A stretch of 64,000 nt of DNA from Cynocephalus volans (GCF_027409185.1 NC_084464.1:42817095-42881094); one strand, 5' to 3'; positions 11,201 through 23,260 are shown, numbered from the stretch's first letter. A program made the numbers and translations. Notes: generated by a model from the letters alone, not told the origin.

Positions 11201-13038
11201 TCCCCTACCTTTAGGATAACAGGGATGGACAGAAGGGAGGAGCTGAAATTTGCTCAGTCAATAAACTTTTATTGACTTCCCATGTTGCTCCCTGGGAACA
11301 CGAGCTAAACAGTCTCTCAGGTGACTCTCTAGGATGAAGGATGGACACACAGGTAAGTATGACATAATGCAACTTGTGCTATAATATTCGAGCAAGTGGG
11401 GCATAGACCTGGATGTTCATTTACTTACCAGATAACTCTATTTACATGGCCTACAGGTTTTACAAACAACATTTCCCAAACTGAATTCATAATGTCTTCT
11501 TCTTACTCAGGGGTGGGTCCTTTGCTTTCACTATTTTTGAAATTAATAAATGGTACCACAAGCCCAACTAATTTTGCCAGCTAAAAACATGGAATCATCT
11601 CTGAGTACTCTTGTTTGTTTCCCACCTCTACCCCCAGCCTATGCATTCTGCTTCTCTACCTCCCCTTGCCACCTCCCTAGTCCTAGCCACCATTGCCTGT
11701 CTCCAGACTACAGTGATGGCCTTCCAACAGATTTCCCACTATGTTTGGTTTCTCCCATTCTTGCTCCATTCTGAAGCCAGAGTGAGATTTTGAAGTGTGA
11801 AAATGATCATACCAATAAAGTCCCCATTCCTTAACCTGATTACAAGGCCCTCACTCCAGCCTTATCTTGCACCATTCTACCCTTCAGCCTCTAAGCTTTA
11901 GCCATACATTTTCACAGCTGGACCTGTGCATAGCACTGGAAGCCCACCATGGGCCTAGCTTATCATACTCATACTAAAGACGTTAGCTTAAATGTCATCT
12001 CTTCAGGGAGGTCTGCACCAGAGATGAGGCCTGCTCCTGTTCCCATCAAGTAAGCATTACCTGGGCCGAGCCCATGGCGCACTCGGGAGAGTGTGGCGCT
12101 GGGAGCGCGGCGACGCTCCCGCCGCGGGTTCGGATCCTATATAGGAATGGCCGGTGCACTCACTGGCTGAGTGCTGGTCACGAAAAAAACAAAAAAAGAA
12201 AGAAAAAAAAAGTAAGCATTACCTTCCCTTTTGGAACCTTTAATACACTTGCAACTACCTGTTTAAAAATCTCTTTGCTAAAGCCTACAGCTCCAGAGGA
12301 AACTATGGTTGTTTTATTCATGGCTGTATCCCCTACACTAGCAGTGTATCTGACATGTGGTAGCTGTTTAGTAAATAAATATTTATTAGAAGAATGAGTG
12401 AAGATAGGAGTGATTAGTTCTGCATGAGTTGTGGGACAGTGCAGATGTCTAGGGAGTGATTGTTTTGTTTTGCTTTGTTTTGGTGGCTGGCTGGTATGGG
12501 GATCCGAACCCTCGATGTCAGTATTATAACACTGCTCTAACCAACCAGCCAGCCCCAACAGAATGGTAGTTGAGCTAGATAAATAGTGAAGACAATGGTA
12601 GAGGCCACTGAGAACTTTGCAGTGGAGATTAGGCTGCAGGTTTGGAATTTGTAGACAAGCATTCACTATGTCTGCTTAACCTTCTAGACAGAGTGGTGAA
12701 GAAGGGGAAGAAGGACAAGAAGACCAAAAAGACGGTGAGAAAATGAGGGTTCAGGATGAGAAATGACTGTGGGTGTTTCCAAGCAAAATAAATGGCCACG
12801 TGAAGGAGTGGGAGGTCCGAGGGAAGAGAAAAGATCTTGTCAAGAGAGGAAGGAAGGTGAGGGTGGAATGGAAGGCCGGTGGAATGGAAGGCCAGTTGCC
12901 TGTGTGTGGCATTGAAGGGCTTTGTGGTCTTGGAGCCACGTTTGCCTATACCTTTGCCTCCCTTTATAGTTCTTTGAAGAGCTGGCAGTAGAAGACAGAC
13001 AGGCTGGGGAAGAAGAGAAAGTGCTCAAGGAGAAGGAG

Positions 13039-13071
<33 letters not shown>

Positions 13072-16000
13072 GTACAAATGTCATGAGCCACCGATCCTGG
13101 GAGGCATCTTGGGTCCACCAGCCCCCTCCCGCCCACGTTGTTCACTCAGCTGATGGGGAACTCTCTGTGGGGCAGAAATAACAGCAGATGCCTGGCCTTT
13201 GTTCTCTTTCTTTTTCTTTCAGCAGCAAAAAAAGAAACGAGACACCCGAAAAGGCCGGCGGAAGAAGGATGTGGATGATGATGGAGAGGAGAAAGAACTC
13301 ATGGAGCGTCTTAAGAAGCTCTCAGTGCCAGCCAGTGATGAGGAGGATGAGGGTAAATCACCTGACAGACTGGAATCCTTGAGTCACAAGAGTGATGCCT
13401 TATACCTTGATCTTTGAGTTGGAGTAAATTGAGGAGCCAGACATGGTAATTCTCTTTCCTACCTCGTCTTCTCCCCTTGTCATTTCAGTGCCTGCCCCAA
13501 TACCCCGAGGAGGGAAGAAGGCCAAGGTAAGCCATGTGTGTGTTAAACAGACCCCAAGGGTGCAACCTGAACTATTCCACTGACTTCTGTGACCCTTTCA
13601 TTCCCTAGGGTGGTAATGTTTTTGCAGCCCTGATTCAGGATCAGAGTGAGGAAGAGGAGGAGGAAGAAAAATATACTCCTAAGCCTGCCAAACCAGAGAA
13701 GAATCGGATCAATAAGGTGAAAGCAGTGGCTCTGCCCGTCTCCTGTTCCCATTTAGCCCTTTCTTTTTTTTTTTGTCTTTTTCGTGACCGGCACTCAGCC
13801 AGTGAGCACACCGGCCATTCCTATATAGGATCCGAACCCGCGGTGGGAGCATCGCTGCGCTCCCAGCGCGGCACTCTCACAAGTGCGCCACGGGCTCGGC
13901 CCCCATTTAGCCCTTTCTGACCATGGTGTTGTAGTTTCCTGTTCTACACTAGTTCTTCTAGGTCTGTCTTGCTTATACTGTCAAAATCATCTTTTCAAAG
14001 TACTCTTTTTATCATTCAGAAAGCTACAGTGATTCTCTTGCTTTTAACTTAAAATCTAAAACAAAGGCCCCAAATCTTTGCTCCCCACTTGAGGCTCTTC
14101 CATGTGTACCTCTCAGGTCAGTTCATCACATCTTGGCATCCAGTTTGAATATGTCCATGTTGAAGGCTTGTTCTTCATGCTGCTGCTTTCCTCTTCCCCA
14201 GACCACCCTCTCCAAGCCCATGTGTATTATCTCTTTTCAAGATCTGCCGTCTCCAGGAAGCTCTCCATCACCAGTGCCACCCACCCACACTGCATACTTG
14301 ACTGACTCACAGTCCCTTAGCTTTGCTAATGTTCTCTAGTTTTCTCTCTACTGTCTAGTCTCAAGCTGCAGGGTAGGGTTTTTCTGGGTCTCATTTCTCC
14401 CCAGCAGCACTCAATATAGTTAATTCAAACACTGTAGGCTCCCTAGAAATGCTCATTAAGCAACAAGGTAGCAAATTAAATTGTTTGTATGTGTGTCTTC
14501 TCCAGGCTGTATCTGAGGAACAACAGCCTGGGCTCAAGGGCAAAAAGGGAAAGGAAGAGAAGTCAAAAGGGAAGGCTAAGGTGAGAGGGTAACTGGCAGG
14601 GGAAGGTATGGGGTCTCAGGAATTAGAGCTTTACATCAGACCTGTTTCCTGTTAGCCACAAAATAAATTTGCTGCTCTGGACAACAAAGAGGAGGACGAT
14701 GAAGAAGAAGAAATAATAAAAGAAAAGGAGCCTCCCAAACAAGGGAAGGAGAAGGTGAAGAAGGCAGAGCAGGTATATATTTTGGTATTAGGGGAAGGTG
14801 GGGTGAGGGACTAGGGCTCTGTGGTCCTTAGGGAAGAGTCAAGATCTGGAGATATTATTACCATCTAGAGCAGGAGTTGGCAAACTTTTTCTATAAAAGG
14901 CCACATAGTAAATAGTTTTAGTTTTGTTAGCCATATAAAATCTCTGTCACATTTTTCTTGTCTTTTAGATTTTTTTAAACAACTCTTTGAAAACATCAAA
15001 ACCATTTTAAGCTCATGGGCCATATAAAAACAGGCATCAGGTCAGATTTGGCCCACAGGCCCTGGTTTGCAATGCCAGATCCAGAGAGGAAAGGGCCCTG
15101 GAGTTAGTCTCAGATGATCTGGGTTCTGGCTGTGCCATTCCTTGGCTTTTTGACCTTAAATACATCTATTTACCTTCCTGGGTCTCAGTTATCTCATCTG
15201 TATGATATAAGTGATCTCTAGGGTCCCTGTGCCTTTAGCACTTTCCAATTCTGTGATTCTGCTAGTTTCCTTAGTGGACATATATTAGAGTTACCTGATT
15301 TTTTCTTTGCATGTTAGTGTGTAAACCACAGAAACTCATTTGGCACAAATGAAACTCATTTAAAACTCATTTACTCCACCCTCGGTTACATTGTATTGGA
15401 AGTTATATTTATAGGTGCATATTCATTGTTAGATTTCACACGTGCTCATACCATCTGTCTTGTACCATTCCTGGTGGCAGAAATTGATAAAGGACTGCAA
15501 AGAGACCAGGGGCTGGGTATGAGAAGGAGAGGATCCCAAGATACCTCAGGTCTCTGAGTGGAGAAGTAAAGAACTGGCTGTGGAACTGGGGGAGGGGTGG
15601 TGGTGAATGACATGAAACCTGAGGTCTAGAAAAGGTTCCTAGCTTTTCCCGTTCCCTGGTTCTCACAGGGTTCAGAGGAAGAAGGAGAAGGGGAAGAGGA
15701 GGAAGAGGGCGAGTCTAAAACTGATGATCCCTCTGCTCACCTTAGCAAAAAGGAGAAGAAAAAGCTGAAGAAGCAGGTAAGACCTTGGTTCTTAGTGGTC
15801 AAAAGTAGGGGGTTTTGGTTTTTTATGCTTCAGTTAGGGAACGTGATTGAGGGACTGGAAGGAGAGCTTTAGGGACTACTCCAAGTAAAACGGAGTAAGG
15901 GAAGAATTTTTTCTGTGAATCTCGTCTCAGTGTCTGATGACATGGGTCTGTATCACAGTGACAGGAAACTGGCAGACCCTGATTTTATTTCTTTCTCAGA

Positions 16001-19000
16001 TGGAGTATGAGCGCCAAGTGGCTTCATTAAAAGCAGCCACTGCTGCTGAAAATGACTTCTCCGTGTCCCAGGCAGAGGTGTCCTCCCGCCAAGCCATGTT
16101 AGAAAATGCATCTGACATCAAGGTGAGGTCTGAGGGGGCCCCTCCCAACTTGCTCTCCTAGGGAAGAACCAGTTCTCTCATCTTCCCTGATGGCCATGGC
16201 AACTCAGGAAGCAGGACTTGAATGGGTTAGTCCACTGGGAAGAAAGCTTGGAGGCATTTTCCACACCTTCAGTTCTGGCAACTTGAGCAAGAAGATAGAA
16301 AAACCAGTAAAAATAGAGGGATCTGCCCATGAAGGGGAACAGTGTGGGACAGACTGGACTGGCTTAGGATGTGAGAGACTACCATTAGAGGCAGTGGACA
16401 GGGAGGAGGACTGGCTGTGGGGAGAGATGAGGGGTTATGCTGGAGGATAAGTTTGTCAGAGGCTTTCCTGCAGGGAGAAAGTTGCAGCTGCTGTCCCTAA
16501 AGGAGAATTCTGATGTGCTTGTCCCTTCCCTTTGCCACGCCTGCCCTGATGGCTACAGCTGGAGAAGTTCAGCATCTCGGCTCACGGCAAGGAGTTATTC
16601 GTCAATGCAGACCTGTACATTGTAGCTGGCCGCCGCTACGGGCTGGTGGGACCCAATGGGTGAGAGAGCAGGGCGCTGGAGGGAGAAGAAGAGGTTTCTC
16701 TGTGGTGGCCTGATCCTAATAGCTCTCACTCCCCAGGAAAGGCAAGACCACACTCCTCAAGCACATCGCCAACCGAGCCCTGAGCATCCCTCCCAACATT
16801 GATGTGTTGCTGTGTGAGCAGGGTGAGGCCAGTGGGTAGAAAGGGGGCTTGGTGGGTCAGCAGTTGGGGTAGAAGAGCCAGCCAAGAATAGAAGACATTG
16901 TGGTTATGGAGTTGGGAAGGAAGTGGGGGGAGATGGAGACTGGGAAAGGAACGCTGAAGATGGGAAAGAGTAAATAAGGGGCTTGGGAATGTTTTATTCG
17001 TAACAAGTGCAAAAGAGCTGGGCAGGGTTAGGCAAAACAGACATGGAATGGAAGGGAAGAAGGAATAAGACTGTCGGCCTTTGAGACTACCTGACTGTTG
17101 TCCCTCTGCCCTCCCAGAGGTGGTAGCGGATGAGACCCCAGCAGTGCAGGCTGTTCTTCGAGCTGACACCAAGCGATTGAAGCTGCTGGAAGAGGAGCGG
17201 TGGCTTCAGGGACGGCTGGAGCAGGGGGATGACACAGCTGCCGAGAGGCTAGAGAAGGTAGAGGAGATGGTGCAGGGGACATAGGCTTACTTAGGGGTTC
17301 CTGGGGCCCTCAGACAAGTGTCCTCTTCTCCCTCCTCCCAGGTATATGAGGAATTGCGGGCTACTGGGGCAGCAGCTGCAGAGGCCAAAGCACGGCGGAT
17401 CCTGGCTGGCCTGGGCTTCGACCCTGAAATGCAGAATCGGCCCACACAGAAGTTCTCAGGGGGCTGGCGCATGCGTGTCTCCCTGGCCAGGTGAGTCATT
17501 CACCTCACCACCCTCCCTTACAATCTCAAACCCCCAGGGCCTTTTCCCTTCTCTTTCCTCCCCCTGACTCTATACTTGTGCTGACCCCCCTCTAGGGCAC
17601 TGTTCATGGAGCCCACACTGCTGATGTTAGATGAGCCCACCAACCACCTGGACCTCAATGCTGTCATCTGGCTCAACAAGTGCGTTGCCCTTGATTATGG
17701 CCTTTGCATCATCGGTTCCCATTCCTTGCTTCCTCCCCCTTCCCTCATTTCCTCCAGCTCTTTTCTGCTGTGCCCCCGACAGCTCTCTATGCAGCCCTTC
17801 TCCTTTCCCTCCTTGCCCCTATTGTGTCTGCTTCCCCTGACCTGTCTCTTGATCATTGTGATATTTTTGTACTCTCCTCTAAAACCCAGCTACCTCCAGG
17901 GCTGGCGGAAGACATTGCTGATTGTCTCCCATGACCAGGGTTTCCTAGATGATGTCTGCACTGATATCATCCATCTCGATGCCCAGCGGCTTCATTACTA
18001 TAGGGGCAATTACAGTAAGTAGGATTGTTTGTGGGTGGAAGAAAGAGCCTTGAGAAGAGGCCTGGGAGGCAGGGCCCATAAGGACATGGTGATAAGCTAA
18101 ATCTTTTCAGAATTCTAGACAGTGATGCCTGCCCCCTTCTTCACCAGTCCTTGGTGGTTTCTCTGGCAGGGGAAGGAGCAACCATTGATGCCCCTCCCCA
18201 TTTTCTGCCTCAGTGACTTTCAAGAAGATGTACCAGCAGAAGCAGAAAGAGCTGCTGAAGCAGTATGAGAAGCAGGAGAAAAAGCTGAAGGAGCTGAAGG
18301 CTGGTGGCAAGTCCACCAAGCAAGCCGTGAGCACCTGGGCAACTTCACGGGCTGGGGGCTGCTCTTCTCTTGTGACAGTGGAGAATGAGGGGGACTCTGG
18401 GACACCGGCCTACATTTCAAGGGCAGCTATATAGAGTGTGAATTTCTCTGTTTTTCTTTCTCTAGGAAAAGCAAACAAAGGAAGCTCTGACTCGAAAGCA
18501 GCAAAAATGCCGACGGAAAAACCAGGATGAGGAATCCCAGGAGGCCCCCGAGCTCCTGAAGCGCCCCAAGGAGTACACTGTGCGCTTCACTTTCCCCAAC
18601 CCCCCGCCACTCAGCCCTCCTGTGCTGGGTCTGCACGGTGAGTGGCTGCAGACCCCCAGCAGGACACGGCAGAAGCCTGAGCACCAGATCACCCAAGGCC
18701 GGGACCCTTCCTTTTCTCTAAGACCAGGATATTCAGGGGGACCTTCGGGTTGACTGAAAAAAATATGAATTGCTTCTTTTCCTGTCTCTCAGGTGTTACA
18801 TTTGGCTATGAGGGGCAGAAACCACTCTTTAAGAACCTGGACTTTGGCATTGACATGGACTCAAGGAGTGAGTTGGTGTTAGGTGGCTCAGGGCTGTGGA
18901 GCAGGAACCACAGGGAACGTTTCTGGGGGCCTCTTTGACCACCTGTCTTTCTTCTCGCAGTCTGCATCGTGGGCCCTAATGGCGTTGGGAAGAGCACGCT

Positions 19001-21293
19001 GCTCCTGCTGCTGACTGGCAAGCTGACACCAGTGAGTCCTGGAGCCAAGCTGGGGAGAGCATGAGAAGTGTGAAGACACAGCTGTTCCCCAGAGGCTAGA
19101 ATCAGGGAGCCCTCTCAGTGGTGCAGAGTTAAAAACAGAACTCATCAGAGATGATTCAGATGATTCATGTCCCTGAGAGGGGCTGTACAGAAGGAGAAGA
19201 GTTTGTATCAGTTCAGGGAGCAGGGCTAGGAGAATTAGAGTTGGATTGGGTGCACCCCCATCTATGTGTTGGTTATAAGAGAAATATATGTCTGTTGTAG
19301 AATGGCTAGAAATTGTACGAGCCAGAGAAAGATCTAGAGGTAACCAGTATTCATATTTTGGTGGATAGCTTTCTCCTTTTTTCCCTTGAAAAAGTACATA
19401 TCTTGGGCTGAGCCCGTGGCGCACTCGGTAGCGTGCTGCGCTAGCAGCGCGGTGACGCTCCCGCTGCCGCAGGTTCGGATCCTATATAAGAATGACCGGT
19501 GCACTCCCTGGCTGAGCGCCGGTCACGAAAAAAAAAAAAAAAAAAAAGTACATATCTTTTTTTTTTTTTGAAACAAAAGTGAGCTGTCATGTAAATATTC
19601 TGTAGCCAGCTTTGTCCAGATAATATACATCAAGCATTTTTCCATGCTAATAATTATATGCATGCATTAATTTTATATGGATCTACTATAATTCATTGTT
19701 GTTAATCATTTAGAATTGCTTTTAGGACTTTTGCAGTATAAGGGTACTTCAAAAAGTTCGTGGAAAAACGGAATTAAAAGATAATATGAATTTTTTCATG
19801 AACTTTTTGAAGTACTCTTGTATATTGCTATATAGTGCTTTAAAAAGGTTGTAGCCATTTCTACTCCCTCCAACAGAGTGTTGAGAGGTCCGTTTCCTCA
19901 CACCCACAGAGAGCAGCTCTTTAGAAAGGTGTTATTAGATTTTCCCCAAAACCATCTGTTAACTCCCCATCTCAGCAGAACTCGTACAGCGTGAGTCTCA
20001 GTGTATGGCAAGTAGGTGTTCTTCGGTTGTGTTCAGTCCCTTCTGGTTGTCCTTTTTGTCTCCCCTCCTTTATTCTTCTTTTCTTTTAATTCCCCTTTTG
20101 CCCCTTACTCTTCTAATTCCCTGAGCATGCCTTTGTCGTATTAGGGAGACCATCCATGTTCCCTTTCTCACACGTACTTGTTCCCACCCTATTTCTGGTA
20201 TTTGTCTTTCCTTCAGAAAAGTTGGAATATGGGGCTGCAGGCCCTTTTCTCTTTTCCTACTCTTACCACTTGCTTTTTCCTTGCAGACCCATGGAGAAAT
20301 GAGAAAGAACCACCGGCTGGTAGGTTGGCTTTGGGAATTAGGGAATGAAATCTAATAGAGGAAATGTGACTTGTGCTAACCACCTCCCTCTCCTCTCGGG
20401 CAGAAAATTGGCTTTTTCAACCAGCAGTATGCAGAGCAGCTGCACATGGAGGAAACAGCCACTGAGTACCTGCAGCGGGGCTTCAACCTGCCCTACCAGG
20501 ATGCCCGCAAGTGCCTGGGACGCTTTGGTCTTGAGAGTCACGCCCACACCATCCAGATCTGCAAACTCTCTGGTACTACTGCAGAGGGCTGGGGGTGTAC
20601 CCTCCTCATCATTCATATCTACACACTGTACCTAGAGGCAGAAAGGTAGAGGAACCAGGAATAGGGGAGCCTCAGCACACACAGGCACAACTTTGGGGTT
20701 TACTTTCAGAAATATAAGGCAGTAGAGCGTGTGATGGACCTCCTTTTCCTTTGCTACAGGTGGGCAAAAAGCCCGAGTTGTCTTTGCAGAGCTGGCCTGT
20801 CGGGAGCCCGATGTCCTCATCTTGGTGAGTGAGCTGGGCTGTGGGAGAGCGATAAGGGTAAGAGTAATGGAAGGTAGGAGTTGAATGTTCAGTCATGGAA
20901 TTCCTCCTCCTCCATAGGACGAGCCAACCAATAACTTGGACATAGAGTCTATTGATGCTCTGGGGGAGGCCATCAATGAATATAAGGGTGGTAAGTCACC
21001 TCAGAAGATGCCCTCTCTCTCCTCTCCAAGCTGAAGTGTCCTTCAGCTGGGGCTCCCGTCCTCTGTGTTCTGATTCTCTTCTTCCCTCTTTCTCCTGCCC
21101 TCTGTTCTCACTGTCTTTCTTCAAAGCTGTGATCGTCGTTAGCCATGATGCCCGACTCATCACAGAAACCAACTGCCAGCTGTGGGTGGTGGAGGAGCAG
21201 AGTGTTAGCCAAATCGATGGTGATTTTGAGGACTACAAGCGGGAAGTGTTGGAGGCGCTGGGTGAAGTCATGGTCAACCGACCTCGAGAGTGA
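8109..21293 (+). CDS. ABCF1: ABCF1, ABC50 translation-associated ABC ATPase
   Basis: Twenty-five exons join in frame to 847 residues (human is about 845): 8109-8181, 12688-12734, 12970-13071, 13223-13352, 13489-13526, 13609-13716, 14506-14580, 14656-14772, 15669-15776, 16000-16122, 16559-16659, 16737-16822, 17118-17257, 17342-17490, 17596-17679, 17890-18014, 18214-18326, 18466-18637, 18793-18867, 18961-19031, 20287-20319, 20404-20572, 20760-20824, 20918-20990, 21127-21293. ABCF proteins have two ATPase domains and no membrane segments; ABCF1 binds eIF2 and ribosomes and supports start-site selection. The first ~300 residues are a charged Lys/Glu-rich arm with a polyGln run. Domain 1 has Walker A GPNGKGKT (~338), signature FSGGW (~454) and Walker [13 protein letters not shown] (~474). 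Domain 2 has GPNGVGKST (~660), LSGGQ (~745) and LDEPTNNLD (~768). No frameshift or missing catalytic residue was seen. Expression is probably constitutive from the CpG island. Confidence 0.97.
8850..9470. mobile_element. L2-like LINE fragment
   Basis: It contains 'tattgggtgcctactgtaca' with the following 'ccaggtactgtacaaaggaa' and further downstream L2-type segments. It is degenerate; boundaries and orientation are approximate. Confidence 0.4.
11260..12050. mobile_element. L2-like LINE remnants
   Basis: The segments 'ctgattacaaggccctcact', 'cttcagcctctaagctttag' and the 'gtcatctcttcagggaggtc' end are typical of L2 ORF2 tails. ORFs here are fragments of this repeat and are not genes. Confidence 0.4.
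12063..12210 (+). mobile_element. GC-rich tRNA-derived SINE, truncated right monomer
   Basis: It begins GGGCCGAGCCCATGGCGCAC and holds a GC-rich anticodon-arm region and the TTCGGATCCTATATAGG B-box segment. After a shortened second monomer it ends GGTCACG plus an A-rich tail. The target-site duplication agtaagcattacct is at 12049-12062 and 12211-12224. Its body differs from the copy at 28258 at a single base, so it is probably young. Confidence 0.85.
12461..12556 (-). mobile_element. tRNA-Ile monomer SINE
   Basis: Reverse orientation: a T/G-rich tail, GGTGGCTGGCTGGTATGGGG, GATCCGAACCC (B box complement), TTATAACACTG and AACCAACCAGCCAGCCC. This is a single tRNA-Ile-like unit whose sense 3' end is GCCAGCCACC plus an A-rich tail. 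Confidence 0.7.
13039..13071 (+). repeat. ABCF1: CAG trinucleotide run encoding polyGln in ABCF1
   Basis: One CAG and one CAC are followed by nine CAG codons up to the exon 3 donor. Exon 4 resumes with CAG CAA and then a Lys run. The intron splits the polyGln tract. The frame is open and the repeat is pure except for the His codon. Confidence 0.9.
13765..13901 (-). mobile_element. GC-rich tRNA-derived SINE, truncated right monomer
   Basis: Reverse-orientation copy in ABCF1 intron 6. The 17-base target-site duplication cccatttagccctttct is at 13748-13764 and 13902-13918. The body ends CACGGGCTCGGCCC, the complement of the family start. Confidence 0.85.
13940..14360. mobile_element. L2-like LINE fragment in ABCF1 intron 6
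   Basis: Segments such as 'aagctacagtgattctcttg' and 'gcttgttcttcatgctgctg' resemble the L2 ORF2 tail. It is diverged and intronic. Confidence 0.35.
14872..15080. mobile_element. hAT-like (MER/Charlie type) DNA transposon fossil
   Basis: The start 'gcaggagttggcaaactttt' with 'aaaggccacatagtaaatag' and the end 'ggcccacaggccctggtttg' followed by CAATGCC form imperfect terminal inverted repeats. This fits a widespread mammalian hAT-type MER element in ABCF1 intron 8. The exact family name cannot be given without a library search. Confidence 0.55.
15100..15260 (+). mobile_element. MIR element
   Basis: The order 'ctgggttctggctgtgccat', 'tccttggctttttgacctta' and 'gtctcagttatctcatctgt' is the MIR core in sense orientation in ABCF1 intron 8. 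It is old and diverged. Confidence 0.6.
17258..17341 (+). ncRNA. MIR877: mir-877 mirtron (ABCF1 intron 13)
   Basis: The whole 84-base intron is the hairpin. The 5' arm starts at the splice donor, gtagaggagatggtgcaggg, and the 3' arm, tcctcttctccctcctccca plus G, ends at the acceptor. The purine-rich 5' arm pairs with the pyrimidine-rich 3' arm, and the loop contains 'ggggttcctggggccctcag'. Mirtrons mature through splicing and debranching without Drosha, then Dicer. Human miR-877 lies in the same ABCF1 intron. From memory the 5p product here differs from human only at position 14, outside the seed, and the 3p arm appears unchanged. Confidence 0.92.
19405..19542 (+). mobile_element. GC-rich tRNA-derived SINE, truncated right monomer
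   Basis: It starts GGGCTGAGCCCGTGGCGCAC, carries the TTCGGATCCTATATAAG B-box segment and ends CGGTCACG plus a pure A tail. The target-site duplication is aaagtacatatctt, just left of the start and again from about 19545. It lies in ABCF1 intron 20. The middle differs from its siblings (TAGCAGCGC, GCTGCCGCAGG). Confidence 0.83.
19741..19820. mobile_element. Short palindromic MITE, Tc1/mariner-like
   Basis: About 80 bases form a near-perfect inverted repeat: left arm gggtacttcaaaaagttcgt, right arm tgaactttttgaagtactct. TA dinucleotides lie on both flanks, as expected for Tc1/mariner-type insertion. There is no coding capacity. It sits in ABCF1 intron 20 and could fold into a long hairpin in the pre-mRNA. 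Confidence 0.65.
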
Positions 21294-21910
21294 ACTCTCC
21301 TTCCTAGAAGTCTCCTGAGAGACAAGCTCATGTGGCCTACAAGTCATCTGTTGTCTCCCTTTCTCCACTTGGGAGAAAGAGCAGAGCCTGCCTCTGGTCT
21401 GCAGCTGACCCAGCAACCACCACTGGGACACATGAAGGTGGAGCGTTGCCTTGGTGTGACCAGGATACCACTTTGATTGCTTCCTTTTCTCTGAAAGACT
21501 TGTCTGTTCTGCTTTTCTTCTGATAACTGAGCTGGCCTTATCCTTGACATCCCTCTCTACAAACAGAGGTGATCTTCATTATTGTGGGGTTCCATCCAGC
21601 CAAGCTTATGTGGCCCGTTGTCTTAAGAGTCATCACTCAGACACCTGCCTCTGGTCCCTCTTAAGGCTTCAGGCCCAGCTGCCCACCTGGTCTTTGAGTG
21701 GTGCTGTTCTTTTCTGGTAGATTTAATGGTGACTTGCTGATACAAATAGCTGTTGAAGCTCAGAGCTGTAGGTGAGTGTTTGAGACCTGTGCTGTTACCC
21801 AGCCCAAGATTTGGTGCCTGCAGTCTCTTGTCTGGTTGTCAGGAAAGGAATGCTGCTGAACTTGAATCTCCTTTTACAAGGGGAAGAAATAAAAGAAAAG
21901 AGTTGCTGCC
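21294..21910 (+). other. ABCF1: ABCF1 3' UTR with poly(A) signal
   Basis: Non-coding sequence follows the TGA at 21291-21293. AATAAA lies at 21888-21893, so cleavage is expected near 21905-21915. No repeats interrupt it. Confidence 0.75.
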
Positions 21911-23104
21911 GCCCTGTCACTGTTTGGAGATTCATGGGAGTTGGAACTATTCTCACTCTTGATTTGCTTTATTCAATTTTCTAGCAGTTTTTAGTATCCT
22001 TTCTTTCCCACTAATACAGATGGATCTAATTGGCAGTCATACTGCACTTTAGATGGTGTTTGCTTTTTGAGGAGCCCACCTCCCATCCCCCAACCCTTCA
22101 GACAAGGGAATTCCTTCCATCTTGGATACTTGGGTCTCTCACTGCCCAAGCTAACCTCATGAATGAGGAAGTTCTATGCCTTGTGGTCAGGGACCAGAGG
22201 ACTAATCCTCAAAAATCATTAAATCCAGCCAACCCACATGTACAGTACTGTGGGGTATACAAGAAGGAAAAGACAACATCTGCTTCATTAATTGTCTACT
22301 TAAAGAAGATTTTTGAAAAATAAAAGCATGAGCGTAGTATAATATGATTAATTGACAAATACGTAGTACTCTAGATTCTATATCACCACATGTTCAAAAC
22401 AGGGAAGGATTATTCAGGGCTTAGTTACTTGGCACAATCACTTGAGGGTGAACCTCGAAAAATAGTAAGGATTTGAATAATCAGGGAACAGGGAGCTATT
22501 TTTCAAAACTTAGGAAAAGAACAGATCTAAAGCTTAGAAGGAAGAAGAAACTATTTGGGAGTTAATGAGTGAACATGGCTGGTGTGGTTGGGGAGATAGG
22601 TTTGGAAAGTAAAATACTGTGCAGGTGTTTTTTTGATGGTATTTAGGTGGTGATGTGCAAGGTGGACTATAGAAACTTTTGGTATGGTGATGCGGTGACT
22701 AAATCCTGAACTAGCTTAGGAGAGAGAGGGATGGAAAGAAAAGGACAGATGGAAAGAGCTAGATATGGGGATTGGGGAGCAAAGAGAATGTTCAGGAGAT
22801 GGATCCAGTTTCACAGGGAATACGAAGAGCTATTTGGTTAAGACTTACTGTGTTGGGGCATATAATTTTTGGAAATTATTTTCTGATCAAGTGAATACTG
22901 TACCTTAAGCACAAGGTTCATACTGGAAACGAATGTTTGGCATGGAGATAGTTGCACAGGTGCAGTCAGTGGATACTCTAAATAAAGATAAACATCCTCT
23001 CTTAAGGAATTTGAGGGGGAAAAAATCAGGGTCTGTGCCAAGCAGCTGATTATGTTATATGTAAAGTAATTTCCATAGTTCTGTGGAGTACATCTATTAT
23101 CTAT

Positions 23105-23260
23105 TACAGAACAGTGGGAGCCGGGCTTCAAGTCCACTTACTGGTGGTGTGACCTTAGACAAGCCACTTGGCCTCTTGGTAACTTTCCTCGTCTGTAAAA
23201 TGAAGATGATAAAAAAATACCTACCTCATAGGGTTATTAGGGGATTAGTTGTGTATTATT
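23105..23260 (+). mobile_element. MIR element
   Basis: The stretch 'cttactggtggtgtgacctt', then 'agacaagccacttggcctct' and 'gtctgtaaaatgaagatgat' is an unmistakable MIR core in sense orientation. Confidence 0.75.

Larger units (their letters stand above)
8182..12687 (+). other. ABCF1: ABCF1 intron 1
   Basis: This 4.5-kb intron has no coding exon. It carries L2-like stretches near 8850-9470, 10550-10690 and 11260-12050, one GC-rich SINE at 12063 and one monomer SINE near 12461. The part between about 9470 and 10550 looks like unique purine-rich DNA with no recognisable element. Confidence 0.75.

Noticed and set aside
12178-12666. 162-codon minus-strand ORF
   Set aside because: It reads through two SINEs in antisense inside ABCF1 intron 1.
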